Below, piece after piece: positions 35,064-45,226 of a DNA stretch of 64,000 bases. A program made the position numbers and the translations under genes. The notes beneath the pieces were generated by a model, which was not told the DNA's origin, searched no databases, and saw only the letters and a list, made by a program, of their open reading frames with translations. This stretch comes from Oscillospiraceae bacterium (GTDB lineage: Bacteria > Bacillota > Clostridia > Oscillospirales > Acutalibacteraceae): the NCBI GenBank assembly GCA_015065545.1, contig SVQA01000010.1:1-64000 (forward strand), given 5' to 3'. Position 1 is the first letter of the stretch; each line of letters starts with the position of its first letter.

Positions 35064-36122
35064 GTGAACAAAAAAAGTATTCTTATCATTTTCGGCGGCA
35101 ACTCCACCGAACACGAAATCTCCTGCAAATCCGTTATGAACTTTGTAAATAACGTATCCGAGGAAAAATACGAAAAGCATTATGTGGGCATAAAGAAAAA
35201 CGGCGACTGGGTTTACTACACAGGCGACACAACTCTCATTCCTACAGGCAAGTGGGTAGACGAGGAATCCAACCTCCCCTGCGTTCTCTCTCCCAACACC
35301 ACAGCAAAGGGACTTTTGCTCTTTGACGGCAAAAACTCCCTTATAAACATTGATGTTATTATTCCTGTACTTCACGGCAAAAATGGTGAAGACGGCACAA
35401 TTCAAGGGCTTTTTGAACTTTGCGAGATACCCTATGTGGGCTGTGGCGTTGTAGCTTCGGGCACATCTATGGACAAAGCATTTACAAAGATTATTGTAGA
35501 AAGTCTTGGAAATATTCCTCAGGCAGACTATGTACTTGTCCGTGAGGGAGATGACGAAAGCTATGCAGCACTCTCTGAAGAAAAACTTGGTTATCCTATG
35601 TTTGTTAAGCCATGCAAATCAGGCTCATCTCAGGGAGTTTCAAAAGTAACAACCCGCGAAGAGTTAGTCAAGGCTGTAAAACTTGCACTTACTCACGATT
35701 CAAAGGTACTTATCGAAGAAGCTATTTTCGGCCGCGAACTTGAATGTGCAGTGCTCGAAACAAAAGACGGTTTAATCTGTTCCAATGCAGGCGAGGCTGT
35801 TGCAGGCGATGTGTTCTACAGCTATGAAGCAAAATACAACAATGCAGACTCCAAAACAGTTACCTCACCCGAACTTCCCGAAGGTATTAACGAAACTGTA
35901 AAACAGTATGCCGCAGATATTTTCAGGGTGCTTGGCGGTAACGGACTTTCCAGAATAGACTTTTTCCTTGAGAAAAATACAAACCGCGTTGTATTCAACG
36001 AGATTAACACGCTCCCCGGCTTTACGGCCATCAGTATGTATCCTATGATGATGGAATGTGTTGGCTATCCTATAGATAAGCTTATGGATACACTTATTGA
36101 AAACGCAACTTATTCCAAATAA
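35064..36122 (+). CDS. ddl: D-alanine-D-alanine ligase
   Basis: The 352-residue ATP-grasp enzyme joins two D-alanines for peptidoglycan precursors. It has IIFGGNSTEHEISCKS near the N-terminus, the ATP-binding KPCKSGSSQGVSKV, the omega loop with EAKY and the metal site FNEINTLPGFTAISMYP. The Tyr in EAKY marks D-Ala-D-Ala and not D-Ala-D-Lac specificity. It starts with GTG, with GAAAGG about 11 bases upstream; no nearer ATG fits. A cell-wall gene inside a polysaccharide locus is slightly unusual. Confidence 0.92.
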   Translation: MNKKSILIIFGGNSTEHEISCKSVMNFVNNVSEEKYEKHYVGIKKNGDWVYYTGDTTLIPTGKWVDEESNLPCVLSPNTTAKGLLLFDGKNSLINIDVIIPVLHGKNGEDGTIQGLFELCEIPYVGCGVVASGTSMDKAFTKIIVESLGNIPQADYVLVREGDDESYAALSEEKLGYPMFVKPCKSGSSQGVSKVTTREELVKAVKLALTHDSKVLIEEAIFGRELECAVLETKDGLICSNAGEAVAGDVFYSYEAKYNNADSKTVTSPELPEGINETVKQYAADIFRVLGGNGLSRIDFFLEKNTNRVVFNEINTLPGFTAISMYPMMMECVGYPIDKLMDTLIENATYSK

Positions 36123-36198
36123 ACACTTTCCTCACTATATGCTATATATAATAGGTTGTATCAAATCCAATTAAACTTACTGAAAGCAGGGACTTATT

Positions 36199-37317
36199 TT
36201 GAAATTTGTACTGATTTCACCTAAGAACAGAACTGCATGGAACTTCAGAGGCGACCTTATCAAAGATATTATCAATCTCGGATATGATGTTATTGTTACA
36301 GGTCCCAATGATGTTGATGTTGACAAAATAGAAGCTCTTGGTGCCCGATTTGTAAAGATACCCATGGAGAAAACAGGCGTCAACGTTATGTCGGATCTGA
36401 AGTACATAAAGGCTCTAAAAAAACTCTTCAAAGAAGAAAAGCCCGATGTAACCTTAGGCTACACAATAAAGCCCGTTATCTACGGTGCTATTGCCGCAAA
36501 GCAGGCAAAGGTGCCCCGCAGATATTCTATGATCGCAGGAGCAGGCTATGTTTTTGTTGCTAAAACCACCAAAGCCAAAATCATCCGTATGCTTGTAAAG
36601 ATCCTGTATCGCATCGGCTTTAGCTGTGCCCACAAGGTTGTGTTTATGAATCCTGACGATTTGCAGGACTTCACTTCTCTTAAACTTCTCAAAAAAGACA
36701 AGTGCTGTATGGTCAACGGCTCGGGTGTAAATATGCAGCGTTTCGAAAGGGAGCCGCTTCCCAAAAAGCCTGTATTCTTTATGCTCTCAAGAGCTTTAAG
36801 ATGCAAGGGAGTTTCGGAATATCTTGAAGCGGCGCAGATTGTCCACGAAAGACACCCCGACGTCCGCATTATGTATCTGGGCGAAATCGACGAAAGTATG
36901 CAGGACTCACTAAAACAAACGGAAGTTCAGAAATATATAGACTCGGGTATTATCGAGTATTATCCCGAGCACCCTGATGTAAGAGTTTATTATCGCCAAT
37001 GCTCTGTATTTGTTCTTCCCTCTCACCGCGAGGGAATCCCCCGAACGGTTCAGGAAGCTATGGCTATGGGTCGACCTGTTATCGTTACCGATGCTCCGGG
37101 CTGCAGAGAAACAGTCAAGAACGGAGAAACAGGCTATCTTGTGCCTGTGGGTAACCCGCAGGCTCTTGCAGATACAATGTGTAAATTCATTGAAAACCCC
37201 GATCTTATAAATAAACTTGGCGAAGCCAGTTACGAATATTGTAAAGAAAAATTTGATGTCTGCAAGGTAAACAAAACCCTGCTCTCTCATCTGGATATGA
37301 TTAAAACGGAGGAATAA
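36199..37317 (+). CDS. GT4 family glycosyltransferase (PglA/CapM-like)
   Basis: The 372-residue retaining glycosyltransferase has an N-terminal Rossmann domain with [20 protein letters not shown] and a C-terminal donor domain with [32 protein letters not shown], the E-x7-E motif of GT4. It resembles enzymes that add the second sugar to an undecaprenyl-linked first sugar, e.g. GalNAc to bacillosamine (PglA). It begins with TTG, with AGGGA upstream. It lies just before the UDP-GalNAcA dehydrogenase gene, so its donor may be UDP-GalNAc or UDP-GalNAcA. Confidence 0.87.
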   Translation: MKFVLISPKNRTAWNFRGDLIKDIINLGYDVIVTGPNDVDVDKIEALGARFVKIPMEKTGVNVMSDLKYIKALKKLFKEEKPDVTLGYTIKPVIYGAIAAKQAKVPRRYSMIAGAGYVFVAKTTKAKIIRMLVKILYRIGFSCAHKVVFMNPDDLQDFTSLKLLKKDKCCMVNGSGVNMQRFEREPLPKKPVFFMLSRALRCKGVSEYLEAAQIVHERHPDVRIMYLGEIDESMQDSLKQTEVQKYIDSGIIEYYPEHPDVRVYYRQCSVFVLPSHREGIPRTVQEAMAMGRPVIVTDAPGCRETVKNGETGYLVPVGNPQALADTMCKFIENPDLINKLGEASYEYCKEKFDVCKVNKTLLSHLDMIKTEE

Positions 37318-37319
37318 AT

Positions 37320-38633
37320 ATGTCACTCTATCAGAAAATCGTAAACAAAGAAGAAAAAATCTCTCTTGTCGGTCTCGGCTATGTTGGTATGCCTATTGCC
37401 GTATCCTTCTCAAAGAAGGTAGATGTTATAGGCTTTGATGTAAACAAAGCTAAAATTGACCTCTACAAAAGCGGTATCGACCCCACAAAAGAGGTTGGCG
37501 ATGAGGCTATTAAGAACTGCTCCGTGGATTTCACAAGTGACCCCGAAAGACTCCGCGAAGCAAAATTCCACATCGTTGCAGTTCCCACCCCCGTAAACGC
37601 AGACCATACTCCGGACCTCTCTCCTGTTGAGGGTGCAAGCCACATTCTCGGTAAATACCTTACAAAAGGTTCAATCGTTGTATACGAGTCCACCGTTTAT
37701 CCCGGTGTAACAGAGGATGTTTGTGTTCCTATCCTTGAGGCTGAGTCAGGACTTAAGTGCGGTGTTGACTTTAAAATCGGTTACAGCCCCGAGCGTATCA
37801 ACCCCGGCGACAAGGTACACAGACTTGAGACTATCGTAAAGATTGTTTCAGGTATGGACGAAGAAACTCTCGACGAGGTCGCAAAGGTTTACGAGCTTGT
37901 TGTTGAAGCAGGCGTACACAGAGCAGAAAGTATCAAGGTTGCAGAGGCTGCAAAGGTTATCGAAAATTCCCAGCGTGATATCAACATCGCATTTATGAAC
38001 GAGCTTTCCATCATCTTCAACAAGATGGGAATAGATACAAAGGCTGTACTCGAAGCCGCAGGCACAAAATGGAACTTCCTCAAATTCTTCCCCGGTCTTG
38101 TTGGCGGTCATTGCATCGGTGTTGACCCCTACTACCTTACATACAAGGCAGAGCAGATGGGCTACCACTCCCAGATTATCCTCTCAGGCAGACGAATCAA
38201 CGACGATATGGGCAAATATGTTGTTGAGTCCTTAGTTAAGAAACTCATTCAGGCAGATATTTCCGTGAAGAGCGCAAAGGTTGCAATTCTCGGCTTTACC
38301 TTCAAGGAAAACTGCCCCGATACAAGAAACACAAGAATCATTGATATAGTAAACGAGCTCAAGGAATACTCCATCACTCCTGTAATTGCAGACCCCGTTG
38401 CAGACAAGGACGAGGCAAAGCACGAATATGGCATGGAGTTTGCAGATATGGATGCAATCCGCAATATGGATGCTGTCATCCTCGCAGTTTCTCACGAAGA
38501 GTTCTCCTCTCTCACTATGGAGGATATGGCAAAGTTCTACTCAGGCGAGCATGCAAAGGTACTCCTCGACATCAAGGGACTTTTAAACCGCAAAGAGTTC
38601 GAGAACGCAGGCTACATTTACTGGAGACTTTAA
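37320..38633 (+). CDS. UDP-GalNAc/GlcNAc 6-dehydrogenase (WbpO/TviB type)
   Basis: The 437-residue enzyme oxidises C6 of a UDP-N-acetylhexosamine to the uronic acid with NAD. It has the N-terminal [11 protein letters not shown] nucleotide loop, [15 protein letters not shown], the catalytic Cys265 in [12 protein letters not shown] and [12 protein letters not shown] at the C-terminal domain. These match the WbpO/TviB branch, which makes UDP-GalNAcA or GlcNAcA. With the WbpP-like epimerase at 40246 it forms the same pair that makes UDP-GalNAcA for Vi antigen. It starts 3 bp after the GT4 gene. Confidence 0.9.
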   Translation: MSLYQKIVNKEEKISLVGLGYVGMPIAVSFSKKVDVIGFDVNKAKIDLYKSGIDPTKEVGDEAIKNCSVDFTSDPERLREAKFHIVAVPTPVNADHTPDLSPVEGASHILGKYLTKGSIVVYESTVYPGVTEDVCVPILEAESGLKCGVDFKIGYSPERINPGDKVHRLETIVKIVSGMDEETLDEVAKVYELVVEAGVHRAESIKVAEAAKVIENSQRDINIAFMNELSIIFNKMGIDTKAVLEAAGTKWNFLKFFPGLVGGHCIGVDPYYLTYKAEQMGYHSQIILSGRRINDDMGKYVVESLVKKLIQADISVKSAKVAILGFTFKENCPDTRNTRIIDIVNELKEYSITPVIADPVADKDEAKHEYGMEFADMDAIRNMDAVILAVSHEEFSSLTMEDMAKFYSGEHAKVLLDIKGLLNRKEFENAGYIYWRL

Positions 38634-38659
38634 TATAAGCACTAAACTCAGGTGGTAAT

Positions 38660-40231
38660 ATGCTTAAAGATATACTTGACGGCAAGCCTCATATTCAGAA
38701 GCATCTGTTTGAAAAGGGCTATCTCATAACCGATGCCGAAATAAAGAATACAACCGAATATCCCTTTTACAACAATTGGAATAAAACCCGTATCGGCAAC
38801 TTTGAATTCTGGGTATACAACGGTGTAAAACTTTTCACCTGCGAATCAGAAGCAGGTACAGTTTTTCTCATCGGACATGCATACAATCCCTACACAATGG
38901 ATTGGGATGAAAATGTAATTCTCAAAAAAATTTCTCTTGCATATCCCGAAAATAAGCACCTTGATATTATCGATGAGCTTACAGGCGTGTTTATTGCAGG
39001 AATCGTAACCGCTGAAAGTATGGAATTCCTGCTGGATGCCTCGGGTATGCAGTATGGATGCTACGGCACCGTAGAGGGTAAACATTATATTTCTTCTCAC
39101 ATGAGACTCATAGGTGATATCTGTGACCTTAAAACCACCCCCTATGTAGACAAGCTTGTTCACTACAAATGGTATCACTTTATGATGGGTAACTATATGC
39201 CCGGAGACATCACCTGTTACTCCGAGCTTAAGCGAATCATTCCCAATACTTACGTCAGACTCAAAAATAGTGAGTACTCTGTCAAGAGATTCTATCCTTC
39301 CCGAGAGATTGAGATGTGCAAATCCGATGAAGAGTACGAACAGGTTATAGACGAAGCTGCACGTATTCTTAAGAATAATATGAAGCTTGTCCCCATGAAA
39401 TGGAAGCGACCCGCAATTTCTCTCACCGGCGGTATTGACAGCAACACCACCTTTGCCGCAACAAACGGCTGCTATGACAAATATACTACCTTCAGCTATG
39501 TTGCAATGGACAGAGAAGCTGTTGACGCAGAAAAAGCAAGGGAAATAAGCGAAAATTTCAATGTTCTTCATAAAACCTACAATGTTCCTCCAAAAAATGA
39601 GGATATTCCCGATTTTGAAATTTATAAAAAAATATTTGACTATAATCAGGGCGACATCGGTGCATCCAAGGATGACGACGCAAGAAAGAAAATCACACTT
39701 ATTCAGAGTGACGTCTGCGATGTAGAGGTTAAATCCTGGATTTCCGAAACTATCCGCGCCTATGCCTATAAATACTTCGGCAGAAAGAAATTCCCCAAAA
39801 GGCTCAAAGCCAGAAACTACACTTCTCTTTACAAAATTTTCTTTATGAAGAGAACACTCGTGTGGGAAACAGACAAGCATTTCAAAGCATATTTCAAGAA
39901 TACACAGCTTAAAGAACATCTTTTCAATTATGACGAAAGTGACTTCTTTGTGTGGGAAATGATGCACGGCGGTAAATGTGGCCTTAATATCGGCGTAATG
40001 AAATCCTGCTTTGACATCACTATTCCTTATAACAACAGAAAACTTTTGGATCTGCTTTTAAGAGTTCCTTTAAAGTACAGAATTTCTGACAAACATCATT
40101 TGGACCTCAAGAAACTTATGAATCAAAAACTTTTTGATATGAATATCCGTGTTGTAAATCTAAACGAAACATCCAGACGAAAGAAATTCGCAAACTTTTA
40201 CTACACGGTTAATTCATTCCTACCATTTTAA
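38660..40231 (+). CDS. asparagine synthase-like protein lacking the glutaminase cysteine
   Basis: The 523-residue protein has an Asn-synthase ATP-pyrophosphatase domain in its second half, with the P-loop SLTGGIDS at 254-261. The first 200 residues keep a rough class II amidotransferase-like fold (ELTGVFIAGIV, LLDASGMQYGCYG) but the chain starts MLKDILDG with no Cys at position 2, so it cannot hydrolyse glutamine in the usual way. Relatives sit in O-antigen and capsule loci where they amidate uronic acids or build adenylated intermediates. UDP-GalNAcA made by its neighbours is a reasonable acceptor; this is inference. Confidence 0.8.
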   Translation: MLKDILDGKPHIQKHLFEKGYLITDAEIKNTTEYPFYNNWNKTRIGNFEFWVYNGVKLFTCESEAGTVFLIGHAYNPYTMDWDENVILKKISLAYPENKHLDIIDELTGVFIAGIVTAESMEFLLDASGMQYGCYGTVEGKHYISSHMRLIGDICDLKTTPYVDKLVHYKWYHFMMGNYMPGDITCYSELKRIIPNTYVRLKNSEYSVKRFYPSREIEMCKSDEEYEQVIDEAARILKNNMKLVPMKWKRPAISLTGGIDSNTTFAATNGCYDKYTTFSYVAMDREAVDAEKAREISENFNVLHKTYNVPPKNEDIPDFEIYKKIFDYNQGDIGASKDDDARKKITLIQSDVCDVEVKSWISETIRAYAYKYFGRKKFPKRLKARNYTSLYKIFFMKRTLVWETDKHFKAYFKNTQLKEHLFNYDESDFFVWEMMHGGKCGLNIGVMKSCFDITIPYNNRKLLDLLLRVPLKYRISDKHHLDLKKLMNQKLFDMNIRVVNLNETSRRKKFANFYYTVNSFLPF

Positions 40232-40245
40232 CGGAGGTATATGCT

Positions 40246-41220
40246 ATGGGCTACAAACATCTTAAATTCCCTGAAAATTCAGTTTTCCTTGTAACAGGCG
40301 GTGCAGGTTTTATCGGCTCTAATCTGTGCGAGGCTATACTTGATATGGGCTATACAGTACGCTGTCTGGACAACCTCTCAACAGGCAAAAGAACCAATAT
40401 GGACGGCTTCATTGATAACCCTCGCTTTACATTTATAGAGGGTGACATCCGTGACCTTGACACCTGTATGAAGGCTTGCGAGGGTGCTGACTTCGTTCTC
40501 AATCAGGCGGCTTGGGGCTCTGTTCCCCGCTCTATCGAGATGCCCCTGCTCTATGAAGACATCAACATCGGCGGTACTCTTAATATGATGGAAGCCGCAA
40601 GACAGCAGGGTGTTAAGAAGTTCGTATATGCTTCCTCCTCCTCTGTTTACGGCGACGAGCCCAATCTCCCCAAAAAAGAAGGCAGAGAAGGCAACCTTCT
40701 CTCCCCTTATGCTCTTACAAAGAGAGTGGACGAAGAATACGGCAAGCTGTACAAGAAGCTCTATGGACTTGACACCTACGGAATGCGTTACTTTAACGTA
40801 TTCGGCAGACGTCAGGACCCTGATGGTGCTTATGCTGCAGTTATTCCCAAATTTATAAAACAGCTCTTAAAAGGTGAGGTTCCTACCATAAACGGTGACG
40901 GAAAACAGTCACGAGATTTCACATACATCGAGAATGTTATCGAGGCAAACCTCAAGGCTTGTCTTGCATCCTCCGAGGCTGCAGGTGAAGCTTTCAATGT
41001 AGCATACGGCGGCAGAGAATATCTTATCGATATTTATTACGGACTCACAAAGGCTCTCGGCAAGAATGTAGAGCCCAACTTTGGTCCTGACAGAGCAGGC
41101 GACATCAAGCACTCCAATGCTGATATCTCCAAGGCAAAAGAGCTTCTTGGCTACGACCCTGAGTTTAGCTTTGAGCGTGGCATCGCCCTTGCAATAGAAT
41201 GGTATAAGGAGAATCTCTGA
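40246..41220 (+). CDS. UDP-GlcNAc/GalNAc 4-epimerase (WbpP/TviC type)
   Basis: The 324-residue extended SDR has TGGAGFIGSNLCEAI at the N-terminus, ASSSSVYGD with the catalytic Ser, YALTK and the WbpP-class signature FNVFGRRQDPDGAYAAVIPKFI. That class prefers N-acetylated UDP-sugars, unlike GalE. Together with the dehydrogenase at 37320 it supplies UDP-GalNAcA. CGGAGG precedes the ATG. Its TGA overlaps the next ATG by one base (TGATG). Confidence 0.9.
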   Translation: MGYKHLKFPENSVFLVTGGAGFIGSNLCEAILDMGYTVRCLDNLSTGKRTNMDGFIDNPRFTFIEGDIRDLDTCMKACEGADFVLNQAAWGSVPRSIEMPLLYEDINIGGTLNMMEAARQQGVKKFVYASSSSVYGDEPNLPKKEGREGNLLSPYALTKRVDEEYGKLYKKLYGLDTYGMRYFNVFGRRQDPDGAYAAVIPKFIKQLLKGEVPTINGDGKQSRDFTYIENVIEANLKACLASSEAAGEAFNVAYGGREYLIDIYYGLTKALGKNVEPNFGPDRAGDIKHSNADISKAKELLGYDPEFSFERGIALAIEWYKENL

Positions 41221-42212
41221 TGTTTCTTAGAAAAATAAAAAATGCTCTCTCCAACATAGGCGGAAGCGGAAGTTCAATGGAAATGCTTTATTATCGCTTA
41301 AAATACGGTCTGGCTTCCTTCCTCGGCTTTATCTGGAGCGAAGAGCATTATGCAAAGTGGTTTTATCATTTATATACAGGTAAAGACCTGGACCTTGACA
41401 ATCCTAAAACCTTTGACCAAAAACTCTGGTGGCTTAAGCTCAACAACAGAGATCCAAAGCTCACACAGTGTTCTGACAAAATTGCAGTCAGAGAATATGT
41501 AAAAGAGTGCGGATATGAGGATATACTTATTCCTCAGCTTGATACCTTCACCTCAACAAAAGATTTGGATTTTCTGAAATTTAATGTTGAGATTGTCGCA
41601 AAGTGTAACCACAATTCCGGCGGACATGTTTTCTATAACCCTAAGAATCCCCTCTCTAAAAAAGAAATCGGTACCGCAAAGAAAAGATTAAAATTCATCC
41701 TCAAAAGAAACGCATCCGTACTTTCAAGAGAATGGAACTATAAAAACATCTCCCCGAAAATTGTAGTAGAAGAAGTAATCCGTACAAAATCCGGTGAACT
41801 TCCTCTGGACTATAAATTTATGTGTTTTAACGGCGAACCTAAAATGCTGTTTTTGGATTTGGGTGTAATCAACCCCGACAGTTCTTACAATCATGATTAC
41901 CCCCGAAACATTTATGATATGGATTTCAACCTGTTACCGGTTTTCGAAACCAGACCAAACGCGGATTTCCCTGTAGAAAAGCCTGAAAACTTTGAAAAAA
42001 TGGTTGAAATTGCACGTACTTTATCTCAGCCCTTCGCCCACTGTCGTGTTGACCTTTACAATGTCGACGGAAAAATTTACTTTGGCGAGATTACCTTCTA
42101 TCATGGTGGCGGATGCAACAAAATCGAACCAGAAGAATGGGATCTTAGAATGGGAAAATGGATTGATATTAACAATCCTAAAATTGTAATGAAAAGCAAA
42201 AAACAAAAGTAA
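41220..42212 (+). CDS. TupA-like ATP-grasp ligase (first copy)
   Basis: The 330-residue protein matches the TupA-like ATP-grasp group named after a teichuronopeptide gene of alkaliphilic Bacillus. Shared marks are NPKTFDQKLWWLKL, CSDKIAVREYV, SREWNY, DYKFMCFNGEPK and the acidic metal-binding end CRVDLYNVDGKIYFGEITFYHGGG. ATP-grasp enzymes join a carboxylate to an amine through an acyl phosphate. In teichuronopeptide the polymer carries amino acids on uronic acid, and this locus makes a uronic acid, so amide formation is plausible. It is coupled to the epimerase gene, and a second copy lies at 43061. Confidence 0.82.
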   Translation: MFLRKIKNALSNIGGSGSSMEMLYYRLKYGLASFLGFIWSEEHYAKWFYHLYTGKDLDLDNPKTFDQKLWWLKLNNRDPKLTQCSDKIAVREYVKECGYEDILIPQLDTFTSTKDLDFLKFNVEIVAKCNHNSGGHVFYNPKNPLSKKEIGTAKKRLKFILKRNASVLSREWNYKNISPKIVVEEVIRTKSGELPLDYKFMCFNGEPKMLFLDLGVINPDSSYNHDYPRNIYDMDFNLLPVFETRPNADFPVEKPENFEKMVEIARTLSQPFAHCRVDLYNVDGKIYFGEITFYHGGGCNKIEPEEWDLRMGKWIDINNPKIVMKSKKQK

Positions 42213-42224
42213 GCATTATATAAT

Positions 42225-43061
42225 ATGAAAAAAGATTTAATTTCTGTAATTATGGCAGTTTATAATTGTGCTCCTACTGTGCAAGAGGCAATAGACTCCA
42301 TAATCAACCAAACTTACGCAAATTGGGAATTTATAATCTGTGATGACTGTTCAACTGATAACACACTTGAAATAGTCAAAGAATACGAGGAAAAGTATCC
42401 CGACAAATTCAAGGTTATCCGGAATGATGTAAACTCCAAGCTTTCCTTTTCTCTTAATCATTGCCTTAAATATGCACAGGGTGAATTCATCGCCCGTATG
42501 GACGGTGACGATATTTCTCGCAGTGACAGATTCGAAAAACAAGTAAAGTATCTCAGAGAGCATCCGGACATTGATCTTGTCAGTACTCTTGTACAACGTT
42601 TTGAAGGCGATAAGCTTGCTGACATTATAAAAAAGCCCGAATTTCCCGACAAATACACACAACGTTCTCAGGTCGCCTTTAACCACGCAACTATAATGAC
42701 CTACAAATATGTCTATGATAAATGTGGCGGATATACTGTTTCCAAAAGAACAGTAAGGGCACAAGACTACGATTTGTGGTTCAGATTTTTTTACCACGAT
42801 TTCAAGGGTATTAATATGCAGGAGCCTCTGTATCTTATGAGAGAAGATATGAGCGCCATAAAGCGCAGAACTTTTATGGTGCGTTTCCATGCACACCGCA
42901 CTACAATCAAGGGATTCAGACTGCTCAAATACCCCTTAAGATGGTACATAAAACCCACACTTCAATTCATAGGCAAGAGTCTGGTACCGGGCTTCATTGT
43001 CTATAAATACAGACAGATTCAAGCAAGAAAAGCAAAAAACTCTACAAAGGAGTCTACGTGA
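42225..43061 (+). CDS. GT2 family glycosyltransferase
   Basis: The 278-residue inverting glycosyltransferase has a GT-A fold with SVIMAVYNCAPTVQEAIDSIINQTY, the DDCSTD loop and the metal-binding DGDD at about 92-95. A basic C-terminal tail with a hydrophobic stretch may bind the membrane. Donor and acceptor are unknown. It is placed between the two TupA-like ligases and overlaps the start of the second by one base (TGATG). Confidence 0.87.
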   Translation: MKKDLISVIMAVYNCAPTVQEAIDSIINQTYANWEFIICDDCSTDNTLEIVKEYEEKYPDKFKVIRNDVNSKLSFSLNHCLKYAQGEFIARMDGDDISRSDRFEKQVKYLREHPDIDLVSTLVQRFEGDKLADIIKKPEFPDKYTQRSQVAFNHATIMTYKYVYDKCGGYTVSKRTVRAQDYDLWFRFFYHDFKGINMQEPLYLMREDMSAIKRRTFMVRFHAHRTTIKGFRLLKYPLRWYIKPTLQFIGKSLVPGFIVYKYRQIQARKAKNSTKEST

Positions 43062-44044
43062 TGTCTAAAATCTATGAAAGCTTAAGAAATATCGGTCGTA
43101 AAATGCAAAAGTCTGATGCAGGTAATTGGTTTTTCAATAAAGTGCGTATCCGCATGGGCAAGAGAAATGAAAAGAAATACAATGATTTTGAATACCTCAC
43201 AAATGAATATATCCGCAGAACAGGTGAAGAAATCAATCTTGTAAATCCTCAGCGCTATTCTGAAAAACTCCAGTGGCTCAAGCTCTTCTACAGAAACGAT
43301 GCTATGCCCATCTGCTCCGATAAATACCTTGTTCGTGAATATATAGAGAAAAAAGGCTACGGACATCTGCTCAACAATCTCCTTTTTGTATATGATAACG
43401 GTAAGGATATAAACCCCAAGGAACTTCCCGAACGCTTTGCTATGAAGACAAACCACGGCTCCAGCTGGAACCTCATCTGCACTGACAAGAGCAAAGTAAA
43501 CTGGTTCTGGTGGAAAAGAATTTTCAACTGCTGGCTCAAGAGGAACCTCTACACCTTCGGCAGAGAATGGAACTATCAGCATATTGACCGCAAAATTATC
43601 GTTGAAGAATACCTTGATCACTCACCTCTGGTTGACTATAAGTTCATGTGCTTCAATGGTGAGCCCAAGTATTTGCAAATTAACCATGATATTAATGGAA
43701 AGCACTTTGTTGACTTTCTTGACATAAATTGGGAGAAAAAAGATTTTACATACACAAACTATGAAAAATCAGATATTCTTGTAGAAAAGCCCGAACAATT
43801 TGAAGAAATGAAAAAAATCGCCAGAGATCTGGCACAAGATTTCCCCTATGTGCGAGTAGATTTTTACAACTTCGACGGCAGAATTATATTTGGTGAGCTT
43901 ACCTTCTTCCCCGGTGGCGGATTCCAGTATCCCACCCCTGTGGAATATGACTATATCCTTGGCAAAGAACTTACTCTTCCCAAGCCTAATTTCAATCACG
44001 AACTTTATAAAAAATTAGTAGAAGCCGAAAAGAACAAAACATAA
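43061..44044 (+). CDS. TupA-like ATP-grasp ligase (second copy)
   Basis: The 327-residue paralogue of the protein at 41220 shares NPQRYSEKLQWLKL, CSDKYLVREYI, REWNYQH, DYKFMCFNGEPKYL and VRVDFYNFDGRIIFGELTFFPGGG. Differences in the central region suggest a different amino acid or acceptor. The ATG at 43061, 8 nt after AAGGAG, is chosen over the GTG at 43058. Two copies flanking a GT2 gene suggest duplication of a ligase-transferase unit. Confidence 0.82.
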   Translation: MSKIYESLRNIGRKMQKSDAGNWFFNKVRIRMGKRNEKKYNDFEYLTNEYIRRTGEEINLVNPQRYSEKLQWLKLFYRNDAMPICSDKYLVREYIEKKGYGHLLNNLLFVYDNGKDINPKELPERFAMKTNHGSSWNLICTDKSKVNWFWWKRIFNCWLKRNLYTFGREWNYQHIDRKIIVEEYLDHSPLVDYKFMCFNGEPKYLQINHDINGKHFVDFLDINWEKKDFTYTNYEKSDILVEKPEQFEEMKKIARDLAQDFPYVRVDFYNFDGRIIFGELTFFPGGGFQYPTPVEYDYILGKELTLPKPNFNHELYKKLVEAEKNKT

Positions 44045-44090
44045 AAAATTCACATACAACTCATAAAAAAGAAGAAAGGAGGCGCATATC

Positions 44091-45200
44091 GTGAAGGTAC
44101 TGCTTATTACAGCCTTGGTAGCCGGTATTTTTGCAGCTCTAGCAAGCAACCAATACATCCACACAACAAACCTACAAGCTTCAAATAAAAGTAACAAAAA
44201 GAATTTGACAACCTACTATGTTTTTGTATTCCTCTGTGTCGCAACCTTAGCTGTGGTCGCAGGACTCAGATACTATGTAGGCACAGACTTTGGCGGCTAT
44301 TACAGAGGATACCCTAAGTGGGAAATGTCTTTTGGCGAAAGATGGAGAACTTGGAATGAACCGGGACTATCTACAATCGCAAAACTCCTTTATCCCATAT
44401 CTCAAGATGGCGCCGCCTTTATTTTAGTTATCGCTTGTCTTACTGTAAGTCTTTTTGTTTTTACAATTGCAAAAAACACAGATACATTTTTCTTCAGTAC
44501 AGTTCTATATATATGTCTCAGTTGGGTAGGCTGCTTTAACGGCGTACGTCAGTTCCTTGCTGCAGCAATACTTTTTGCAGGCCACAGACTTATTTTTGAC
44601 AGAAAATTCCTTAAATTCTGCATTGTAGTATTCATAGCTGCATCCTTCCATATTACAGCACTAATTATGCTGCCTATGTACTTCTTAATAACAAAAGTCC
44701 TTGACCTTAAAAAAATTGTTTTGATACTTGTAGCAGGTATTGCTATGATCTACTCCTATGACTTTTTATTCGAAATTCTGGGAGTTTTAAAAGACAGTGA
44801 AACCGGCGGTGCTGATACGATCTACGCTCAAAACAGCATTCACTCTTTACGAATACTCATCGCCTTTGCTCCTATTGCACTGTATTTCTTCCTTCTCTTC
44901 CAAGAAAAGGGCTTTACCGGTACAGAGAATTTCTATGTCGGATTCATCTTTGTTCAAGCAGCAACTATTCTGGGAACATCAAACAGCGCTTATCTGAATC
45001 GAGTACACATTTATTTTACACCCTTCGTTTGTATAGGTCTTAGTCTTTTAGTACAAAAATTTCCGAAAAATCAACAATTCATACTAAAAGCCATCATACT
45101 AGTGCTATACTTAATAGTTTGGGTATATATAGATATAAAAGATATAAATTGGATGTGGGTGTTCAACCGTGATGGTGCCTACATCAACAGTTATGCATAA
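44091..45200 (+). CDS. EpsG/Wzy-like polysaccharide polymerase
   Basis: The 369-residue membrane protein has about ten helices and EpsG-family marks: GLRYYVGTDFGGYYRGY near residues 64-80 and NGVRQFLAAAILF. Such proteins link lipid-bound repeat units outside the membrane. With the flippase at 48471 and the initiating transferase at 33378 it completes a Wzx/Wzy-type pathway. It begins with GTG after a strong AGGAGG. Confidence 0.82.
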   Translation: MKVLLITALVAGIFAALASNQYIHTTNLQASNKSNKKNLTTYYVFVFLCVATLAVVAGLRYYVGTDFGGYYRGYPKWEMSFGERWRTWNEPGLSTIAKLLYPISQDGAAFILVIACLTVSLFVFTIAKNTDTFFFSTVLYICLSWVGCFNGVRQFLAAAILFAGHRLIFDRKFLKFCIVVFIAASFHITALIMLPMYFLITKVLDLKKIVLILVAGIAMIYSYDFLFEILGVLKDSETGGADTIYAQNSIHSLRILIAFAPIALYFFLLFQEKGFTGTENFYVGFIFVQAATILGTSNSAYLNRVHIYFTPFVCIGLSLLVQKFPKNQQFILKAIILVLYLIVWVYIDIKDINWMWVFNRDGAYINSYA

Positions 45201-45226
45201 TTTTAGTTATCAATCAGGAGTATTAT

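Noticed and set aside
34069..36122. vanH-vanA-like pair (2-hydroxyacid dehydrogenase followed by a D-Ala ligase)
   Set aside because: The ligase keeps the EAKY tyrosine of D-Ala-D-Ala enzymes, no vanX-type dipeptidase or VanRS pair is adjacent, and the setting is a glycan locus.
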